Shown here: positions 23,292 through 32,318 of the stretch, one piece after another
Layout: every line of letters begins with the position of its first letter
Position numbering within the stretch: position 1 is the stretch's first letter
Virus record (IMG/VR): IMGVR_UViG_3300046660_000277
Span: 1 to 56,143 of that record
Origin: a virus
DNA: 56,143 nucleotides
Direction: 5' to 3' (one strand)
Made by a program: the position numbers and the translations under genes
Notes under the pieces: model-generated
What the model was told of the DNA's origin: nothing
The model's database searches: none
Seen by the model: only the letters and a program-made list of their open reading frames with translations

Positions 23292-24904
23292 TCACCCTCC
23301 GCCCCAATCAGATTGCGGCAGCCGACGCCGTAGAAGATGCTTATCGCATCGGCATGACGCGCCCGCTGGTCGATTCTTGCGTCGGTTCCGGCAAGTCTCT
23401 GACCATGGCAGAGCTGGCGCGGCGTGCATGGCTACGCGGCGAACGGACAATCATTCTCGCTCATACCCGCGAACTGGTCGAGCAGAACGCCGAAGCCTGC
23501 CGTAAACTCGGCCTGCAAGTTGGGGTCAATGCGGCGTCGCTCGGCGAACGCACATGGCGCGCTCCGGTTATTAGCGCAAGCATTCAGAGCGTCTATAAAT
23601 CAGCTCGCTCATTTGGTCCGGTGCAGAACATCTTCACTGACGAAGCGCATTTGATACCGCCGAGCGACAACGGCATGTATCGGGAGTTTCGACGCGAATT
23701 CCCTAGCGCTCGGTTTCCGGGCTTCTCTGGAACAGTCTATCGTTTGCAGGGCGGATCGTTAGTCGAAGGTGAAGCGGCGCAGTTTGAGAAGGTCGTATAT
23801 ACCTACTCGATTGTTGACGGTATCCGTGACGGGTATTTGGTGCCGGCCTTCACCGCGCCGACATATGACGCAATTGATGTTTCCAGGCTCCGCGTTCGTC
23901 AGGGTGAATACACTGGTGAATCGCAAGATGCGCAGATGATCGCGCAAATGGACAATCATTGCGCCCAACTCGTTCAGCACCGCGACACGCGGCGCGGCTG
24001 GCTACTATTCGAGGCGTCGGTTAAGGCCGCAAAGGCGATGACGGAACGCCTGAATCAATGGGGCATTCGCGCCGTCATGGTAGTCGGTGAGATGTCCGAC
24101 GCCGAGCGAACGCGCAATATTCAGATGTTCCGAAGCGGGCAAGCGCAAGCCCTGGTTAACAAGGACGTTTGTACGGTCGGGTTCGATGTTCAGCACGTTG
24201 ACCTACTGGCAATGCGCTTCAAGACGAAATCACTCGGCAAATATGTTCAAATTATCGGTCGTCTTTTGCGAACCATCGGCGGCAACATTGAAGCGAGTAT
24301 TGCTGCTGGGAAGGCGGACGGAATTCTTTTCGATTGGGGCGGGAACGTGGACGATCACGGTCCTCTTGACTTTCTGCGACCGAAACTGATCGGCGCCAAA
24401 CTCGTCTCGTGCGAGGCGTGCGGCAAGCGCAACGGCTCGGCCGCCGTCAAATGCTGGAACTGCGACGAGCCGATCCACAAGCTTTGCCCGGGCTGCCTGG
24501 CCAACATTCCCAAAGGAACTTTGGACTGCCCCGAATGTAGGCACGACATGCGGCTTGGCACGGTGGAAGGTGCGGCTCCGCGCGGCGCCAAGCTGCTCGA
24601 AACGCCGTCGGGTGCGGCGCTGATCGCGGCGTTTCGTCCGGTCTCGGAGAAGGCCGGCGGATGGATCCCGATTCGCAAGACGTATTCCAAAGGTGAGGAC
24701 ATGTTCGCCTTGGACAACAACGGTACAGAATGGGCGCTTCCGTCGGCCCTCTCCAACCACGCGATCGACGCGCGGTGGATCCGTGGCGAGGGCGGCGCGG
24801 TGGCGGGGCTGTTGAAGCCGAACGGCGCGTCGCGGACCACGGTGCTGCAGGTCACGGTCGGGGGCGCGGTGCTGCCGGTGCCCATGCCGCCGAGTGCGGC
24901 GTAA
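23288..24904 (+). CDS. SF2 DEAH-box helicase with C-terminal zinc ribbons
   Basis: GTG 23288 overlaps the previous stop and gives 538 residues beginning MITLRPNQIAAAD, the usual start for this helicase type. Motif I is CVGSGKS (31-37), motif Ia LAHTRELV, motif II DEAH (118-121), and motif VI QIIGRLLR. The C-terminal part has four Cys pairs (CEACGKRN, CWNC, CPGC, CPEC), i.e. zinc ribbons. It ends VLPVPMPPSAA, similar to the CPVPLP tails. Probably acts in replication restart or recombination. The family is secure. Confidence 0.88.
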   Translation: MITLRPNQIAAADAVEDAYRIGMTRPLVDSCVGSGKSLTMAELARRAWLRGERTIILAHTRELVEQNAEACRKLGLQVGVNAASLGERTWRAPVISASIQSVYKSARSFGPVQNIFTDEAHLIPPSDNGMYREFRREFPSARFPGFSGTVYRLQGGSLVEGEAAQFEKVVYTYSIVDGIRDGYLVPAFTAPTYDAIDVSRLRVRQGEYTGESQDAQMIAQMDNHCAQLVQHRDTRRGWLLFEASVKAAKAMTERLNQWGIRAVMVVGEMSDAERTRNIQMFRSGQAQALVNKDVCTVGFDVQHVDLLAMRFKTKSLGKYVQIIGRLLRTIGGNIEASIAAGKADGILFDWGGNVDDHGPLDFLRPKLIGAKLVSCEACGKRNGSAAVKCWNCDEPIHKLCPGCLANIPKGTLDCPECRHDMRLGTVEGAAPRGAKLLETPSGAALIAAFRPVSEKAGGWIPIRKTYSKGEDMFALDNNGTEWALPSALSNHAIDARWIRGEGGAVAGLLKPNGASRTTVLQVTVGGAVLPVPMPPSAA

Positions 24905-24913
24905 TCAGATTTA

Positions 24914-24945
24914 TGTTGACAGTGAACATTGAGGCCGCGTAGGGT
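24914..24945 (+). promoter_or_regulatory. Operator-promoter 11
   Basis: TGTTGACAGTGAACA (24914-24928), TTGACA, then TAGGGT (24940-24945) after 18 bases. The start ATT/GTG gene 24968 follows with GGAGAT in the leader. Confidence 0.65.
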
Positions 24946-24967
24946 TGAGCGAAATGGAGATGCAATC

Positions 24968-25429
24968 GTGAAAAAGTTTCCCCTGCTTGAACAGATGCGC
25001 GCTCAACGTCAGCGACGTGAGGATGAACTGACGGCGCCGCTCAAGGCCGAACTCAATTCAGCCGCAGCCGCTATTGCGAGTCTTCGGCGTACCGTCAGGA
25101 CCATGGAAGATTTCATGGGCAGAGAGATTTCCAAACATCTCATGGAACAGATCGGCCGCGAGATTAGCGGCACTCTGAGGCGGGAAATTTTTAAAGCTGT
25201 GTCTCAGGTCACGAGGCCGTTCGAACCTATCACGATCACGTTGTCACCCGACACGGTGCGATTCATGGACCCCGATTCGCTCGAACGGCGTGTTCTGGAT
25301 GAGTATCGCCGCGCATCCATGCCTAACTTGTCGGTCCGCTTCGACCAAGATATGTCAGAAGTTTCAAGCTTTACGGTCGTTGATATTCGACTGCCGTCCC
25401 TCGGGTATCGTCAAACAGTCGCGAACTGA
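24968..25429 (+). CDS. Coiled-coil hypothetical protein, 153 aa
   Basis: GTG 24968 has GGAGAT nine bases upstream. Residues ~8-50 are heptad-like and charged (EQMRAQRQRREDELTAPLKA). The middle is helical and the end beta-like (FTVVDIRLPSLGYRQ). No known domain. Confidence 0.6.
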   Translation: MKKFPLLEQMRAQRQRREDELTAPLKAELNSAAAAIASLRRTVRTMEDFMGREISKHLMEQIGREISGTLRREIFKAVSQVTRPFEPITITLSPDTVRFMDPDSLERRVLDEYRRASMPNLSVRFDQDMSEVSSFTVVDIRLPSLGYRQTVAN

Positions 25430-25431
25430 CC

Positions 25432-25743
25432 ATGCAGAACCCCATCGTCTCAAAAATCCTCGCCTTGGCCGACCGCGGACAATCTGCGGACGCAATCGCT
25501 GCGGCCGTCGAGCGCTCCGCCGGCTACGTCTATTCGGTCCTCCGGGAGCACAGGCCCGATCGGCCGCGCAAGGTCCACAAGACGCGTTCTGATTTACCTC
25601 GGAAGATTGCGGCGCTGCATTTGGCGGGGAAAGAGACGGTCGCGATCGCGGAGAAGCTGGCGGTGTCGCGGGCATATGTCTATCGCCACTTGCCGCGCGG
25701 GCGGGAGGGGGCAATACTGCCGCCCTGCCCTGTGCGGCTGTAA
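25432..25743 (+). CDS. Tandem helix-turn-helix protein, 103 aa
   Basis: Two helix-turn-helix units are visible, at ~5-40 (SADAIAAAVERSAGYVYSVL) and ~58-90 (TVAIAEKLAVSRAYVYRHL), both resembling transposase/regulator HTHs. The C-terminus is GAILPPCPVRL, another variant of the CPVPLP ending. A regulator is likely. Confidence 0.7.
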   Translation: MQNPIVSKILALADRGQSADAIAAAVERSAGYVYSVLREHRPDRPRKVHKTRSDLPRKIAALHLAGKETVAIAEKLAVSRAYVYRHLPRGREGAILPPCPVRL

Positions 25744-25764
25744 GCGAACATCTGGGAGGACAAA

Positions 25765-25944
25765 ATGGACGACAGCACCGCTCAAGCCTGCATCTCCATC
25801 GCCGAGGACGTGAAGCTCAAGGCTGAGATAGCGGCCGCTCACATGAGCTATGGCGAGCTCTACGGCGAGCAATGCAAGGTCGAGGCCGCCCAGGAGATTA
25901 TCGACCGGATCAAAGCCGCTGCTGGGCAAGGAGCGATGAAGTGA
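25765..25944 (+). CDS. Small hypothetical protein, 59 aa
   Basis: GGGAGGA seven bases before the ATG. Helical product (DDSTAQACISIAEDVKLKAE). Its stop overlaps the next GTG. Function unknown. Confidence 0.6.
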   Translation: MDDSTAQACISIAEDVKLKAEIAAAHMSYGELYGEQCKVEAAQEIIDRIKAAAGQGAMK

Positions 25945-26231
25945 CTTACAAGGTTTGGCAGATTGCCTACAAGGGCCGGAGCGAAGGCCTGTGCGTCGTC
26001 GCAGTAAGCTCGGAGACCCGGGAGCGCGCGATCTCGCGCCTCAAGGGGAACCGCCCGGCAGATGTGATTTACGCCAAGGTTATCTCCGGGCGCGAGCCGG
26101 AATATGCGCAGGACCGTATTGAAGGTACTTGCGACCTGCGCAACCTTTTGGCGCCCCCGCCGCAATCAGGGACATACGAGGCCGAAGAGATTAGGTTGGC
26201 CAACCAGTCGGCACTCTCGCACTCTCCCTGA
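25941..26231 (+). CDS. Small hypothetical protein, 96 aa
   Basis: Coupled to the previous gene. Begins MTYKVWQIAYKGRSEGLCVV and contains RERAISRLKGNRPADVIYAK. No family recognised. Confidence 0.55.
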   Translation: MTYKVWQIAYKGRSEGLCVVAVSSETRERAISRLKGNRPADVIYAKVISGREPEYAQDRIEGTCDLRNLLAPPPQSGTYEAEEIRLANQSALSHSP

Positions 26232-26257
26232 GAATGTGCCGACGCAATCGATTTTTA

Positions 26258-26288
26258 TGTTGACTTTCAACACATCGTTTGCCATCCT
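26258..26288 (+). promoter_or_regulatory. Operator-promoter 12
   Basis: TGTTGACTTTCAACA (26258-26272), TTGACT, 17-base spacer, CATCCT (26283-26288, weak). The predicted start coincides with ATG 26295, giving a leaderless mRNA. Confidence 0.7.
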
Positions 26289-26294
26289 GTTCCC

Positions 26295-26486
26295 ATGGCA
26301 AAGCAAGTTGACGACCTCTACACCAAACGCGGCGCGGAAGCGCTCGCCGAGCGCATCGTGCGGTTCTGGCAGTCTCGCGGCTGCCGCAGCGTGTCGGCAT
26401 CGGCGTTCCAGATCCCCGGGTTCGGCACGCATTGGGGCGTCCGGAGCAATTTGGTGGCGGGACTGCCGCCAGTGAGGCGGGGATGA
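26295..26486 (+). CDS. Leaderless small hypothetical protein, 63 aa
   Basis: The ATG is 37 bases after the start of operator 12. The product has AEALAERIVRFWQSRGCRSV and AFQIPGFGTHWGVRSNLVAG. The layout recalls short phage proteins with a DNA-binding helix, but no family is certain. Its stop overlaps the next ATG. Confidence 0.6.
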   Translation: MAKQVDDLYTKRGAEALAERIVRFWQSRGCRSVSASAFQIPGFGTHWGVRSNLVAGLPPVRRG

Positions 26487-26743
26487 GCATATTCAAAGTC
26501 GAAGCGCTATCGTCAGCGGCAATCGAAATGCTCGGGCAACTCTACGTTAACGGCCCGACTTGGGACGGCAACGTTTGTTCGAAGCAAGGTCGATCCGAAC
26601 TGTGCCGCACCGGTCTCGCTTGGCACGCGCACGGCTACGCGTCGTTGACCCCGGAAGGCGTGCGAACTGCGGTCGAATGGGATCGAACCGACCTTCGCCG
26701 GCGCAACGCCGACCGTTGGCTCAAGAAACTGAGGGACTCATGA
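26483..26743 (+). CDS. Small winged-helix-like protein, 86 aa
   Basis: Residues ~8-65 (AAIEMLGQLYVNGPTWDGN; GRSELCRTGLAWHAHGYASL; TPEGVRTAVEW) follow the pattern of short winged-helix phage proteins. Overlaps both neighbours by four bases. A regulatory role is possible. Confidence 0.55.
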   Translation: MSIFKVEALSSAAIEMLGQLYVNGPTWDGNVCSKQGRSELCRTGLAWHAHGYASLTPEGVRTAVEWDRTDLRRRNADRWLKKLRDS

Positions 26744-26997
26744 TCCCCGGCCGCATCGAAGGCGCGAATTGCACGCTTGGCGCTCCCGGAGATTGGGACA
26801 AGTCCCGCGATGGCAACTGCTCGTCGCTGTCAATCCGCGCCGAGCCTGCCGAATCAGACGCCCTGCTCATGCACTCGGTTTGGTTTCCGACGCCCGACGA
26901 AATGGCGGCGATCGCCGCCGGCGCCCCTGTCACGCTCTGCGTCTACGGAAACGGCCACCCGCCCGTCATGCTAGGGGTCGGAAATTTGCCCGGGTGA
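26740..26997 (+). CDS. Small hypothetical protein, 85 aa
   Basis: The layout MIPGRIEGANCTLGAP then CSSLSIRAE and MHSVWFPTPDEMAAIAAGAP, ending NGHPPVMLGVG, is found in several phage hypothetical proteins. Function unknown. It ends three bases before operator 13. Confidence 0.6.
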   Translation: MIPGRIEGANCTLGAPGDWDKSRDGNCSSLSIRAEPAESDALLMHSVWFPTPDEMAAIAAGAPVTLCVYGNGHPPVMLGVGNLPG

Positions 26998-26999
26998 TA

Positions 27000-27030
27000 T
27001 GTTGACAATCACCATACGATGATGTAAATA
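27000..27030 (+). promoter_or_regulatory. Operator-promoter 13 (packaging and head genes)
   Basis: TGTTGACAATCACCA (27000-27014), TTGACA, 17-base spacer, TAAATA (27025-27030). The leader to ATG 27076 is about 39 bases. It probably drives terminase, portal, MuF and scaffold. Confidence 0.75.
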
Positions 27031-27075
27031 GGCATTACATGCGCTCGGGATGGGCGCGACTAGTATTGCCAGGGA

Positions 27076-27534
27076 ATGGCCAACAGTCACACCAAACCGC
27101 AGCAAGAGTTCATAGTGCGCAAGCTTGCTGCCTTTGAGCCTCCGCGTTCCATCGTGTTGGATTTCGCCGCCGTGTTTCCGGACACGAAATGCGACGAGAA
27201 CGACGTGCGTCGGCTCGACCCGTCGAATGGCGCGGTGTCGTTCGATCTGTTCCAGTTGTTCAAGGCGACCCGCGAACGGGTCCTGCTCGACCCCGAATCG
27301 GCTCCGTTCGCCGCACAGCAAGCGCGCCTGATCGCGCTCAGCCGGGACGCGCAGTTTTACCGCGGCAATAACCAGCTCTCCGAGGCCCGCGCCGTCATGC
27401 GTCAAATCGCCGAGGAATTGGGTGCGGTTGGCCAGGGCAAGGCGGCCAAGGCGCCGGGCGCGACTGCGGAAAAGCTCGTGGCCATTACCCGAACCGTTGT
27501 CGATCCCTCCCCGCCGGAAGCGCCCGCAGCATGA
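27076..27534 (+). CDS. Terminase small subunit, DUF2280-type
   Basis: This 152-residue protein matches DUF2280: KPQQEFIVRKLAAFEPPRSI, then DENDVRRLDPSNG and the C-terminal helices (AQQARLIALSRDAQFYRG). The N-terminal helices should recognise phage DNA at the packaging site. It precedes the large subunit with a four-base overlap. The AGGGA directly before the ATG is closer than usual. Confidence 0.8.
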   Translation: MANSHTKPQQEFIVRKLAAFEPPRSIVLDFAAVFPDTKCDENDVRRLDPSNGAVSFDLFQLFKATRERVLLDPESAPFAAQQARLIALSRDAQFYRGNNQLSEARAVMRQIAEELGAVGQGKAAKAPGATAEKLVAITRTVVDPSPPEAPAA

Positions 27535-28787
27535 TGCCCGGCCGCACACTGGACATTCCGACGCCGCGCGCGTTCCTGCCTATGCTCGGTAAGCAGCCGT
27601 TTCAGGGCTCCAAGGGCGGCCGTGGCGGCGGCAAGTCGCATCTGGTCGCGGGTCTGCTCGTCGAGGAAATGGTCTCGCAGCACGTCCGCGCGGCGTGCGT
27701 CCGCGAGGTCCAGAATTCAATTAAGGATTCGGTCAAGCAGCTCGTCGAGGACAAAATTGACCTCTACGGCGTGCGGAGCGAATTCAAGATCACCGACCGG
27801 GAAATCGTCTGCCCCGCCACCGATAGCCTGATGATTTTCCGCGGGCTGCAGAACCACACGGCGACGTCGATCAAGTCGCTCGAGGGGTTCAATCGGCCCT
27901 GGTACGAGGAAGCGCAGTCTCTGACCAAGCGCTCGCTCGAATTGGCCATTCCGACATTCCGCAAGCCCGGCACGATTCAGCGCTTTACGTGGAACCCCGA
28001 TCTCGACACCGACCCGGTCGACACGCTGTTTCGCGAGAACGCGAACGATCCCGACTTCATTTGCGTCGAGGTCAATTATTGGGACAACCCTTGGTTTCCG
28101 GAGGATCTGCGCAAGCAGATGGCACGCGACAAGGCGCGCGATTCGGAAAAGTACAATCATGTCTGGTGTGGCGGCTACCGGCGCAATTCCGATGCGCAGG
28201 TTTTCCGCAACTGGAAAGTGGAGCGTTTCGACGCGCCGCCGGCGGGAACGCCGCTCTACTTCGGCGCCGATTGGGGCTTCACGATCGACCCGAGTGTGCT
28301 TGTGTGCTGCTTCATCATCGGCCGCACGCTCTACATCTGGCGCGAGGTTTGGGAACTCGGCGTCGGCATCGATCGCCGCGGCCCGCTGTTCGACAAGATC
28401 GATCCGGATTGGAATATCGCGCGTGCGAAGGACCCGAACTGGAAATCGATCGCGCGTAAATACCAGATCACCGCCGACAGCGCCGAGCCGCAGACGATCG
28501 ACTTTCTGCAACGCACCGGCTTTTCGCGAATGCAGCCGGCCGTCAAGGGTCCGAACAGCGTCGAGGAAGGCGTTTCGTTCCTGCAGGGTTACGACATCGT
28601 CGTGCATCCAGATTGCAAGCACGCGGAAAAAGAACTGCGCCTCTACGCCTACAAGACCGACAAGAAAACCGGCGCGGTGCTGCCTGAACTCGACGACAAA
28701 GACAATCACGTTATCGATGCCCTGCGCTACGCGCTCGAATCTGTGCGCCGCGCGACCACCACCACACGCCAGGAGCTGCGATTCTAA
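27531..28787 (+). CDS. terL: Terminase large subunit (PBSX/Terminase_3 type)
   Basis: This 418-residue motor has Walker A SKGGRGGGKSHL (27-38), Walker B RPWYEEAQ (122-129), an ATPase domain and a RuvC-like nuclease with FGADWGF (Asp247) and NHVIDALRYA (Asp396). It should translocate and cut DNA into the prohead. It overlaps TerS by four bases and the portal by one. Length and motifs are typical of the PBSX group. Confidence 0.93.
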   Translation: MMPGRTLDIPTPRAFLPMLGKQPFQGSKGGRGGGKSHLVAGLLVEEMVSQHVRAACVREVQNSIKDSVKQLVEDKIDLYGVRSEFKITDREIVCPATDSLMIFRGLQNHTATSIKSLEGFNRPWYEEAQSLTKRSLELAIPTFRKPGTIQRFTWNPDLDTDPVDTLFRENANDPDFICVEVNYWDNPWFPEDLRKQMARDKARDSEKYNHVWCGGYRRNSDAQVFRNWKVERFDAPPAGTPLYFGADWGFTIDPSVLVCCFIIGRTLYIWREVWELGVGIDRRGPLFDKIDPDWNIARAKDPNWKSIARKYQITADSAEPQTIDFLQRTGFSRMQPAVKGPNSVEEGVSFLQGYDIVVHPDCKHAEKELRLYAYKTDKKTGAVLPELDDKDNHVIDALRYALESVRRATTTTRQELRF

Positions 28788-30259
28788 TGGCACAGAAAAA
28801 TGTTTCGACGCCCACCGATGTCCAGTCCGCAATGGTCGCGGACGCGCGGCCGATCCGGTTGCTCGTCGCCGGCACCAAGGCCATGCGCGCGGCCGGTGAG
28901 GAGTTCCTGCCGCGGCAGCAAGCCGAGTCGGTCGCCAATTACGAGGCGCGCAAAAAGCGCTCGTTTCTGTTCGGCGCGACCGCCAAGACGGTCAGCGACA
29001 TGACCGGCAAGGTGTTCACCAAGCCGATTGCCGTGGAAAAGGGCGTCGATAGCGAACTGCAGACGTTGTTCGACAACATCGACAACGCCGGCCGGCATCT
29101 GAACGTGTTCGCCCGTGACGTCTTTCTCGACGCGATGCAGCCCGGCGTCAGCTTCATTTATGTGGACATGCCGCCGGCCGTGCAGCGCGTCGACGGTGCT
29201 CCGGCCACGATCGCCGACGAGCAGCAAGCCGGCATTCGCCCCTATCTCAAAAATATCCCACTCGAAAGTCTGATCGGCTGGAAATCCGAGATGATCGCCG
29301 GCGTCGAGACGCTGACGCAAATTCGGATCAAGGAGTGCACCAGCGAGGAAGATCCCAAGAACCCATATGACAACGTCGACATTGATCAAATCCGCGTCGT
29401 GTCGCGGGTCGACGGCGTGGCGGATTGCACTTGGGAGACGTTCCGCAAGAATGGCACGGACGAGGCGGCGGAGTGGGTGACCTATCAGAACGGCACCATC
29501 AGCCAGCCGGAAATCCAGCTTTTCCCGGTCTACACCAACCGCACCGATTTCATGAAGGCGTGCCCGCCCCTGGCCAAGCTCGCCGAACTCAACATCGCGC
29601 ATTGGCAGTCGTCGAGCGATCAGCGCAACATTCTCCACATCGCGCGTGTGCCGATCCTGTTCGGTGCCGGGTTCAGCGCGGATGACAAGCTCATCATCGG
29701 CGCGGCCGAAATGGTCCAGTCGTCCAACGAGAACGCGAAATTGACCTATGTCGAGCACACCGGCAAGGCAATCGACGCAGGCGACAAGGATCTGACCAAG
29801 CTTGAGATTCAAATGCAAGCTATGGGGCTCCAGTTGCTCATCGACGACACCAAGGGGCAGTCTGCGACCGGCGAAATTCGCGACGACGCGAAAGAGAACT
29901 CGCCGCTCGCCATGATGGCCACGGCGCTGCAAGACGCGTTGACGCAGGCCGTGCAGAGCATGGCGCGGTTCGCCAACCGTACTGAGCCGAAGGCCGGCGA
30001 CCTGATGGTCAGCAAGGATTTCGGCATCAGCGGCAACCGGTTCGATCTGCAATTCCTCACGCAGCTTTGCCTCGGTGGCAAACTCAGCCAAGAGACCATG
30101 TGGGAAGAATTGCAACGCCGTGGCACGCTGTCCGACTCATTCGATCCGGAAGTCGAGAAATCGCGCGTCGAGGCAGAGGCGCCCACGCTCGACGCAGGAC
30201 CGGGCAACGGAATGGACCTCGGCGGGCCGCCCAAAAAGCCCGTGGCGAGCGCCGCGTAG
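28787..30259 (+). CDS. Portal protein (DUF4055)
   Basis: This 490-residue protein matches DUF4055: ESVANYEARKKRSFLFGAT near the N-terminus, GVSFIYVDMPP, then PYLKNIPLESLIGWK, and GAGFSADDKLIIGAAEM. It forms the dodecameric DNA channel of the head. Position between TerL and MuF is canonical. Confidence 0.88.
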   Translation: MAQKNVSTPTDVQSAMVADARPIRLLVAGTKAMRAAGEEFLPRQQAESVANYEARKKRSFLFGATAKTVSDMTGKVFTKPIAVEKGVDSELQTLFDNIDNAGRHLNVFARDVFLDAMQPGVSFIYVDMPPAVQRVDGAPATIADEQQAGIRPYLKNIPLESLIGWKSEMIAGVETLTQIRIKECTSEEDPKNPYDNVDIDQIRVVSRVDGVADCTWETFRKNGTDEAAEWVTYQNGTISQPEIQLFPVYTNRTDFMKACPPLAKLAELNIAHWQSSSDQRNILHIARVPILFGAGFSADDKLIIGAAEMVQSSNENAKLTYVEHTGKAIDAGDKDLTKLEIQMQAMGLQLLIDDTKGQSATGEIRDDAKENSPLAMMATALQDALTQAVQSMARFANRTEPKAGDLMVSKDFGISGNRFDLQFLTQLCLGGKLSQETMWEELQRRGTLSDSFDPEVEKSRVEAEAPTLDAGPGNGMDLGGPPKKPVASAA

Positions 30260-30262
30260 CCC

Positions 30263-31357
30263 ATGGTAACCACCACCAAGCAAAGCAGTAACGAAACGCT
30301 CGTCGATCTCTACGTCGAACGCGCGATTGACTTGTTGCGCCTTGAGGCGGGCACCCGAAACAAGGTGCTCGCGATCCTGAACGACCTTGAAGGCGAATTG
30401 GTCGCGGCGCTCGCCAAGAACGACCCAACCGGAGTCGGCAGCATCAGTGCGCAGCGAAAGCGCCTGACAAAACTGCTTGACGCGGTGCGCGGCGCGATCC
30501 GCGCGTCGTATCGGGACGCGTCCGCGCTGATGACGAAAGAGATCCGCGAGATCGTTGACCAAGAACACGTCTGGACCGCCAGTGCGATCAACACGTCGAT
30601 CGACATTGATTTCGTTACGGGCGGACTGACACGCAAGGGTCTCGAAAATCTCGCGTCTGACGTGCTGATCCAAGGCGCGGCGTCATCAGATTGGTGGTCG
30701 CGCCAGGCGCAGGGGCTGCAGAACAAGTTCGCCGACGAGATGCGGCGCGGCGTCGCGCTCGGGGAAAGCAACGCCGACCTGATTGCGCGTGTACGCGGCA
30801 AAGCGGGGCAGTCCGGCATCATGGACGTGTCCCGCAATTCGGCGGAGCGCCTGGTGCGCGCCTCGGTGCAGGCGGCAGCGAACACCGGTCGCGAAGCCAT
30901 GTATGAGGACAATTCGGACATCATCGCGTCCTTGCAGTGGCACGCCACGCTCGACACGCGGACGTCGATTTGGTGCCTCACGCGCGACGGCCACCACTAC
31001 AGCAACGACGCCGAGCACAAGTCCAAGGACGGCGGGCCGGCATGGCTCGAGGGACCGGGCAAGCTGCATTGGGGCTGTCGCTCGACCAGCGTTCCGGTGC
31101 TCAAGTCCTGGCGCGATCTCGGCATCGACATGGACGAAATCCCGCAGACGACGCGTGCGAGCATGGACGGCCAGGTGCCAGCATCGATGAATTTCGAGGC
31201 GTGGCTAAAGAAACAGAGCGCCGCGCGCCAGGATACATCGCTCGGCGCGACCGCCGCGGACCTGTGGCGCCGTGGCAAAATCAATTTCCGCGATCTGCTC
31301 GACCAGTCGGGCCGGCCGCTGACCACCGAACAACTGCGCGAAAAAGCGAGCGGTTAA
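30263..31357 (+). CDS. Minor head protein (MuF-like head morphogenesis)
   Basis: A 364-residue protein. The N-terminal ~150 residues are helical. The C-terminal domain has QAAANTGREAMYEDN, LQWHATLDTRTSIWCLTRDG and LHWGCRSTSVPVLKS, the Cys/His pattern of phage Mu gpF-type head proteins. It starts three bases after the portal stop. Confidence 0.85.
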   Translation: MVTTTKQSSNETLVDLYVERAIDLLRLEAGTRNKVLAILNDLEGELVAALAKNDPTGVGSISAQRKRLTKLLDAVRGAIRASYRDASALMTKEIREIVDQEHVWTASAINTSIDIDFVTGGLTRKGLENLASDVLIQGAASSDWWSRQAQGLQNKFADEMRRGVALGESNADLIARVRGKAGQSGIMDVSRNSAERLVRASVQAAANTGREAMYEDNSDIIASLQWHATLDTRTSIWCLTRDGHHYSNDAEHKSKDGGPAWLEGPGKLHWGCRSTSVPVLKSWRDLGIDMDEIPQTTRASMDGQVPASMNFEAWLKKQSAARQDTSLGATAADLWRRGKINFRDLLDQSGRPLTTEQLREKASG

Positions 31358-31498
31358 AGACGATTGGGCCGTTCGATACCGAAAGGGTTCGAAAGCGGCA
31401 GTCCTCGGACAATCTGGCGATACGATGCCACCGCCGCCAGCGGCCCTTAGTAGACGACCCTGCCGGCGGGATGCCGGTTCTAACAGCGAGATGCTGAA

Positions 31499-32266
31499 AT
31501 GGCTTTGGAATTGATCGTTGATACCATCGACACCGTACCGGAAGCGTTCCGGAGCGAATACACCGAAAAGGACGGCAAGTTCCATCTTGCCGTGACCGGC
31601 CTCGAAAAGACCTATGTCCCGCGCGACGCGCTGACCAAGGCCAACAACGAGGCGGCGCAGCGTCGTCACGCCCTCACCGCTTGGGAGACGGCCGTTGCCG
31701 GTAAGAGCGTCGAGGACGTCCAGACGCTGATTGCCGATTTCGACTCGGGCAAATTCAACAAGGGCAAGACCAAGGAAGAATTCGACGCCGCCCTTGTGCA
31801 GCACAAGACCGCCGCCGAACAGAAAGCAGCCGCGCTCGTCGCGGAACGCGATACCGCCTACACGGCCGCCCGCAAGGCGATCGTCGATGGCGAGTTGAAA
31901 GGCGCCCTGGCCACCGCGAAGGCGACCAAGACCGGCCTGGCGATGCTGCCGAAGATCCTCGGTGATCGCATCGAACTCAAGTTCGAGAACGGCGAGCCGG
32001 TGCGTCGGATCATGGCTGCCGATGGCAAAAGCCCCATGATCGGCACGGGTCCGGACGGCTTCGCGACGCTGGACGACCTGATGAAAGACGTGGTCAAGAC
32101 GTACCCCGATCTGTTCGAGGGCTCCGGCGCGGGCGGCGGCGGCGCACCGCACAAGAACGGTGGCGGCGGTGGCGGCGTGACCATGACCAAGGCGGAGTTC
32201 GATGCGCTCTCGCCGAAGGATCGCGCAGCCAAGGCCACGCAGGCGGGCTTCAAGATCGTAGGCTAA
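31499..32266 (+). CDS. Head scaffolding protein
   Basis: A 255-residue protein with LIVDTIDTVPEAFRSEYTEK at the start (as in DUF6651-type scaffolds), a Lys/Glu/Ala-rich coiled centre and a Gly-rich linker before a short C-terminal helix (TKAEFDALSPKDRAAKATQ). This layout and place before the coat gene fit a scaffold that binds coat through its C-terminus. The 141-base gap before it (31358-31498) contains no clear signal. Confidence 0.75.
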   Translation: MALELIVDTIDTVPEAFRSEYTEKDGKFHLAVTGLEKTYVPRDALTKANNEAAQRRHALTAWETAVAGKSVEDVQTLIADFDSGKFNKGKTKEEFDAALVQHKTAAEQKAAALVAERDTAYTAARKAIVDGELKGALATAKATKTGLAMLPKILGDRIELKFENGEPVRRIMAADGKSPMIGTGPDGFATLDDLMKDVVKTYPDLFEGSGAGGGGAPHKNGGGGGGVTMTKAEFDALSPKDRAAKATQAGFKIVG

Positions 32267-32287
32267 ATACGACCCGCGGTGGAGCTA

Positions 32288-32318
32288 TGTTGACTTTCAA
32301 CATAAAGTCTGGTAGCGT
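32288..32318 (+). promoter_or_regulatory. Operator-promoter 14 (coat gene) with long leader
   Basis: TGTTGACTTTCAACA (32288-32302), TTGACT, 17-base spacer, TAGCGT (32313-32318). The leader to ATG 32453 is ~128 bases, by far the longest here. It contains GGGC-GTGAT-GCCC followed by TTTT (32354-32370), a possible attenuator or mRNA-stabilising stem. The coat gene thus has its own, controllable transcript. Confidence 0.75.
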
